NCBI GenBank assembly: GCA_022798155.1
Contig: JAAWLY010000088.1
Location: 1 to 8,431, forward strand
Length of the DNA: 8,431 bases
Reading direction: 5' to 3'
Source of the DNA: Lawsonibacter sp.
GTDB taxonomy: Bacteria; Bacillota; Clostridia; Oscillospirales; Oscillospiraceae
How positions within the stretch are numbered: the stretch's first letter is position 1; every line of letters starts with the position of its first letter. The translations under genes were made by a program, and so were the position numbers. Positions 6,830 to 8,431 of the stretch are shown piece by piece. The notes under the pieces were generated by a model, which worked only from the letters and a program-made list of their open reading frames with translations, was not told where the DNA came from and did no database searches.

Positions 6830-8200
6830 ATGGCATTTGAAGGACTTTCTGAAAAACTGTCCGCCGCCTTTAAAAAGCTGCGGGGCAAGGGCCGGCTGTC
6901 TGAGGCCGACGTAAAGGAGGCCATGCGGGAGATCCGTCTGGCCCTTCTCGAGGCCGACGTCAGCTTCAAGGTGGTCAAGCAGTTTATCTCCCAGGTCACC
7001 GAAAAGGCGGTTGGGTCCGATGTGCTGGAGGCCCTGTCCCCCGCCCAGCAGATCATCAAAATCGTCAACCAGGAGCTTACCGATTTGATGGGCGGCTCGG
7101 CCGCCAAGCTGGCTATCGCCTCCAAGCCCCCCACGGTGGTGATGATGGTAGGGCTCCAGGGCGCGGGCAAGACCACCAACGGCGCCAAGCTGGCCGGACT
7201 GATGAAAAAGCAGAACGGCAAGCGGCCCCTGCTGGCGGCCTGCGACGTCTACCGCCCCGCCGCCATCCAGCAGCTGGAGGTGGTAGGCAGACAGCTGGAC
7301 ATCCCCGTGTTCCAGATGGGTCAGGCCAATCCAGTGGACATTGCAGAGGCCGCCGTGGAACACGCCGCCGCCCACGGCAACGACATGGTCTTTCTGGACA
7401 CCGCCGGCCGGCTCCACGTGGACGAGGAATTGATGGACGAGCTGCGCAATATCAAGGCAGCGGTAAATCCCACCGAGATTCTTCTGGTGGTTGACGCCAT
7501 GATCGGCCAGGACGCGGTAAACGCCGCCAAGGCCTTCGACGACGCGCTGGACATCAGCGGAGTGGTTCTTACCAAGCTGGACGGCGACGCCCGGGGCGGC
7601 GCGGCGCTGTCTATCAAGGCAGTCACCGGCAAGCCCATTAAATTCGTGGGCGTGGGCGAGAAGCTGGACCAGATCGAGGTCTTTCACCCCGACCGCATGG
7701 CCAGCCGCATTCTGGGCATGGGCGATATGCTCTCCTTGATTGAAAAGGCAGAGCAGTCCTTCGACCAGAAAAAGGCCCTGGAGCTGCAGGAGAAGCTGCG
7801 GAAAAACAAATTTACCCTGACTGACTTCTATGACCAGATGAAGCAGCTGAAAAATATGGGCTCCCTCACCGAAATTGCCGGGATGCTCCCCGGGGTGAAG
7901 GCCAGCGACCTGGAGGGGGCCACCATGGATGAAAAACTCCTCCAGCGCATGGAGGCCATCATCCTGTCCATGACCCCCGCCGAGCGGGAGGACCCCAAGC
8001 TGCTCAACTTCAGCCGGAAGAAGCGCATCGCCGCCGGCTCCGGCACCCAGGTGGTGGACATCAACCGCCTGCTCAAGCAGTTTGAAATGCTTCAGGTCAT
8101 GACCAAGCAGTTCTCCGGCGGCAAGATGCCCAAGAACCTTAGAAAAATGATGGGCAAAAAAGGCCGGAGGATGCCGGGTATGGGCGGGATGCCCTTTTAA
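6830..8200 (+). CDS. ffh: Signal recognition particle protein Ffh (SRP54)
   Basis: Cytoplasmic GTPase that, with 4.5S/6S SRP RNA, binds signal sequences on nascent membrane proteins and docks with FtsY at the membrane. The 456 residues match the usual bacterial length and all domains are complete. The N domain (1 to about 90) carries ALLEADV (39-45). The G domain has the P-loop GLQGAGKT (108-115), DVYRPAA (139-145), DTAGR (190-194), TKLDGDARGG (248-257) and GVGEK (274-278). The M domain (about 325-456) has the finger-loop region around GSLTEIAGMLPG (344-355), the SRP RNA-binding stretch SRKKRIAAGSG (395-405), and a Met/Gly/Lys-rich tail ending GMGGMPF. Start: ATG at 6830, seven bases after AAGGAG. 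It is co-transcribed with ylxM and probably also read into rpsP, although 156 bp with strong secondary structure intervene. Nothing suggests damage or transfer; GC content is somewhat lower than in the divergent glucan synthase gene. Confidence 0.98.
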   Translation: MAFEGLSEKLSAAFKKLRGKGRLSEADVKEAMREIRLALLEADVSFKVVKQFISQVTEKAVGSDVLEALSPAQQIIKIVNQELTDLMGGSAAKLAIASKPPTVVMMVGLQGAGKTTNGAKLAGLMKKQNGKRPLLAACDVYRPAAIQQLEVVGRQLDIPVFQMGQANPVDIAEAAVEHAAAHGNDMVFLDTAGRLHVDEELMDELRNIKAAVNPTEILLVVDAMIGQDAVNAAKAFDDALDISGVVLTKLDGDARGGAALSIKAVTGKPIKFVGVGEKLDQIEVFHPDRMASRILGMGDMLSLIEKAEQSFDQKKALELQEKLRKNKFTLTDFYDQMKQLKNMGSLTEIAGMLPGVKASDLEGATMDEKLLQRMEAIILSMTPAEREDPKLLNFSRKKRIAAGSGTQVVDINRLLKQFEMLQVMTKQFSGGKMPKNLRKMMGKKGRRMPGMGGMPF

Positions 8201-8206
8201 ATACGA

Positions 8207-8289
8207 CCTCATCCGTCACGGCCCTTCGGGCCGCGCCACCTTCCCTTAAAGGGAAAGGTGCCCCAGTGTGAGCACTGGGGCAGATGAGG
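8207..8289. repeat. 83-bp palindromic element with three internal hairpins, between ffh and rpsP
   Basis: The ends CCTCATC (8207-8213) and GATGAGG (8283-8289) are exact inverted repeats, extending to eight of nine bases. Inside are three successive hairpins: CGGCCC/GGGCCG with a TTC loop (8219-8233); CACCTT-CCC paired with GGG-AAGGTG with a one-base bulge (8237-8260); and CCCCAGTG/CACTGGGG with a TGAG loop (8261-8280). With the closing end stem this makes a cloverleaf-like four-way junction. There is no T-run after it, so it is not a standard terminator, and no clear target-site duplication is seen. It resembles the small non-coding palindromic repeats (REP/MITE-like) found between genes in many Clostridia; that identification is inferred. 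Confidence 0.7.
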
Positions 8290-8296
8290 AAATCCG

Positions 8297-8326
8297 TTGG
8301 CAAGACACGTTTGTGTTTTCCATATT
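8297..8326 (+). promoter_or_regulatory. Weak candidate promoter for rpsP
   Basis: TTGGCA (8297-8302), an 18-bp spacer and CATATT (8321-8326, four of six) sit in the AT-rich stretch just after the palindromic element. Transcription would start near 8333, about 24 nt before the rpsP ATG. A separate promoter would make sense because ribosomal protein S16 is needed in larger amounts than Ffh, but the match is modest. Confidence 0.3.
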
Positions 8327-8342
8327 TTCAAGAAATTCATTT

Positions 8343-8350
8343 GGAGGTGA
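8343..8350 (+). promoter_or_regulatory. Ribosome binding site of rpsP
   Basis: GGAGGTGA, a strong anti-16S match, six bases before the ATG at 8357. It is the longest Shine-Dalgarno match among the genes here, as expected for a ribosomal protein. Confidence 0.88.
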
Positions 8351-8356
8351 AGATAC

Positions 8357-8431
8357 ATGGTTAAAATCAGACTGCGCCGCATGGGCGCCAAGAAGGCCCC
8401 CTTCTACCGCATCGTGGTGGCCGACTCCCGC
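8357..8431 (+). CDS. rpsP: Small ribosomal subunit protein bS16, partial, first 25 codons
   Basis: Component of the 30S subunit that binds 16S rRNA and helps its assembly. Only the N-terminus is in the window. It begins MVKIRLRRMGAKKAPFYR and continues IVVADSR, the near-invariant start of bS16, with the basic RLRRMG and KKAPFYRIVVAD stretches. The full family protein is about 80-90 residues, so roughly two thirds lies beyond the right edge. Its place after ffh is the usual Firmicutes order, in which khpA/ylqC, rimM and trmD commonly follow. The start is fixed by the strong ribosome binding site six bases upstream. Confidence 0.96.
   Translation, partial: MVKIRLRRMGAKKAPFYRIVVADSR

Noticed and set aside
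6785..8212. Open frame of 475 codons antisense to ffh
   Set aside because: His/Leu/Gly-rich shadow frame opposite the unmistakable Ffh coding sequence.
8207..8289. Intrinsic terminator after ffh
   Set aside because: The hairpins are strong, but the bases that follow are CAGATGAGGAAATCC with no U-run, so ordinary factor-independent termination is unlikely.
8207..8289. tRNA or tmRNA-like gene because of the cloverleaf shape
   Set aside because: Stem lengths and loops do not fit a tRNA: there is no seven-base anticodon loop, no TTC-containing T arm of the right size and no CCA-ready acceptor stem.
8303..8319. Small terminator-like hairpin ACAC-GTTT-GTGT followed by TTTT
   Set aside because: The stem is only about four firm base pairs and AT-rich, and it sits directly before rpsP. 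Too weak to call.

Overview
The window is GC-rich DNA, and its gene set fits a low-abundance-AT member of the Firmicutes, most likely a high-GC Clostridia lineage such as the Oscillospiraceae. That placement is inferred from three things: a ylxM-ffh-rpsP gene order typical of Gram-positive bacteria, strong AGGAGG-type ribosome binding sites, and the GC-rich codon use. It does not come from a database match. No CRISPR array, tRNA, rRNA, transposase or phage gene is visible.

Layout. About three quarters of the window (1-6263, minus strand) is one very large gene that runs off the left edge. Its 2,087 visible codons read without a stop and encode a membrane protein of the cyclic beta-1,2-glucan synthase family (NdvB/ChvB/Cgs type). 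In order it has an N-terminal family-specific region, a short membrane segment, a GT84-like glycosyltransferase, a second membrane cluster, a glycoamylase-like cyclisation domain, and a GH94 phosphorylase-like module. The window ends just after the GH94 catalytic Asp motif. Many long open frames on the opposite strand across this region are antisense shadows caused by the high GC content.

A 196-bp divergent intergenic region (6264-6459) holds a strong sigma-A type promoter reading right (TTGACA, 17 bp, TGTTAGACT) and a weaker candidate reading left (TTGTCA, 19 bp, TGGTATATT). Both leaders contain inverted repeats that can form competing hairpins.

To the right is the signal recognition particle operon. 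ylxM (6460-6825) encodes a small helix-turn-helix SRP-associated protein. Four bases later comes ffh (6830-8200), the SRP GTPase, complete with its N, G and M domains. After a 156-bp gap the first 25 codons of rpsP (ribosomal protein S16) run off the right edge. The gap contains an 83-bp imperfect palindrome with three internal hairpins and inverted ends (8207-8289), which looks like a small dispersed repeat or a structured RNA inside the operon.

How the genes relate. YlxM and Ffh act together in targeting membrane proteins to the translocon, and rpsP is a customary neighbour. The divergent glucan synthase is a large membrane enzyme making or remodelling beta-glucan. No direct functional link to SRP is visible beyond sharing an intergenic region.
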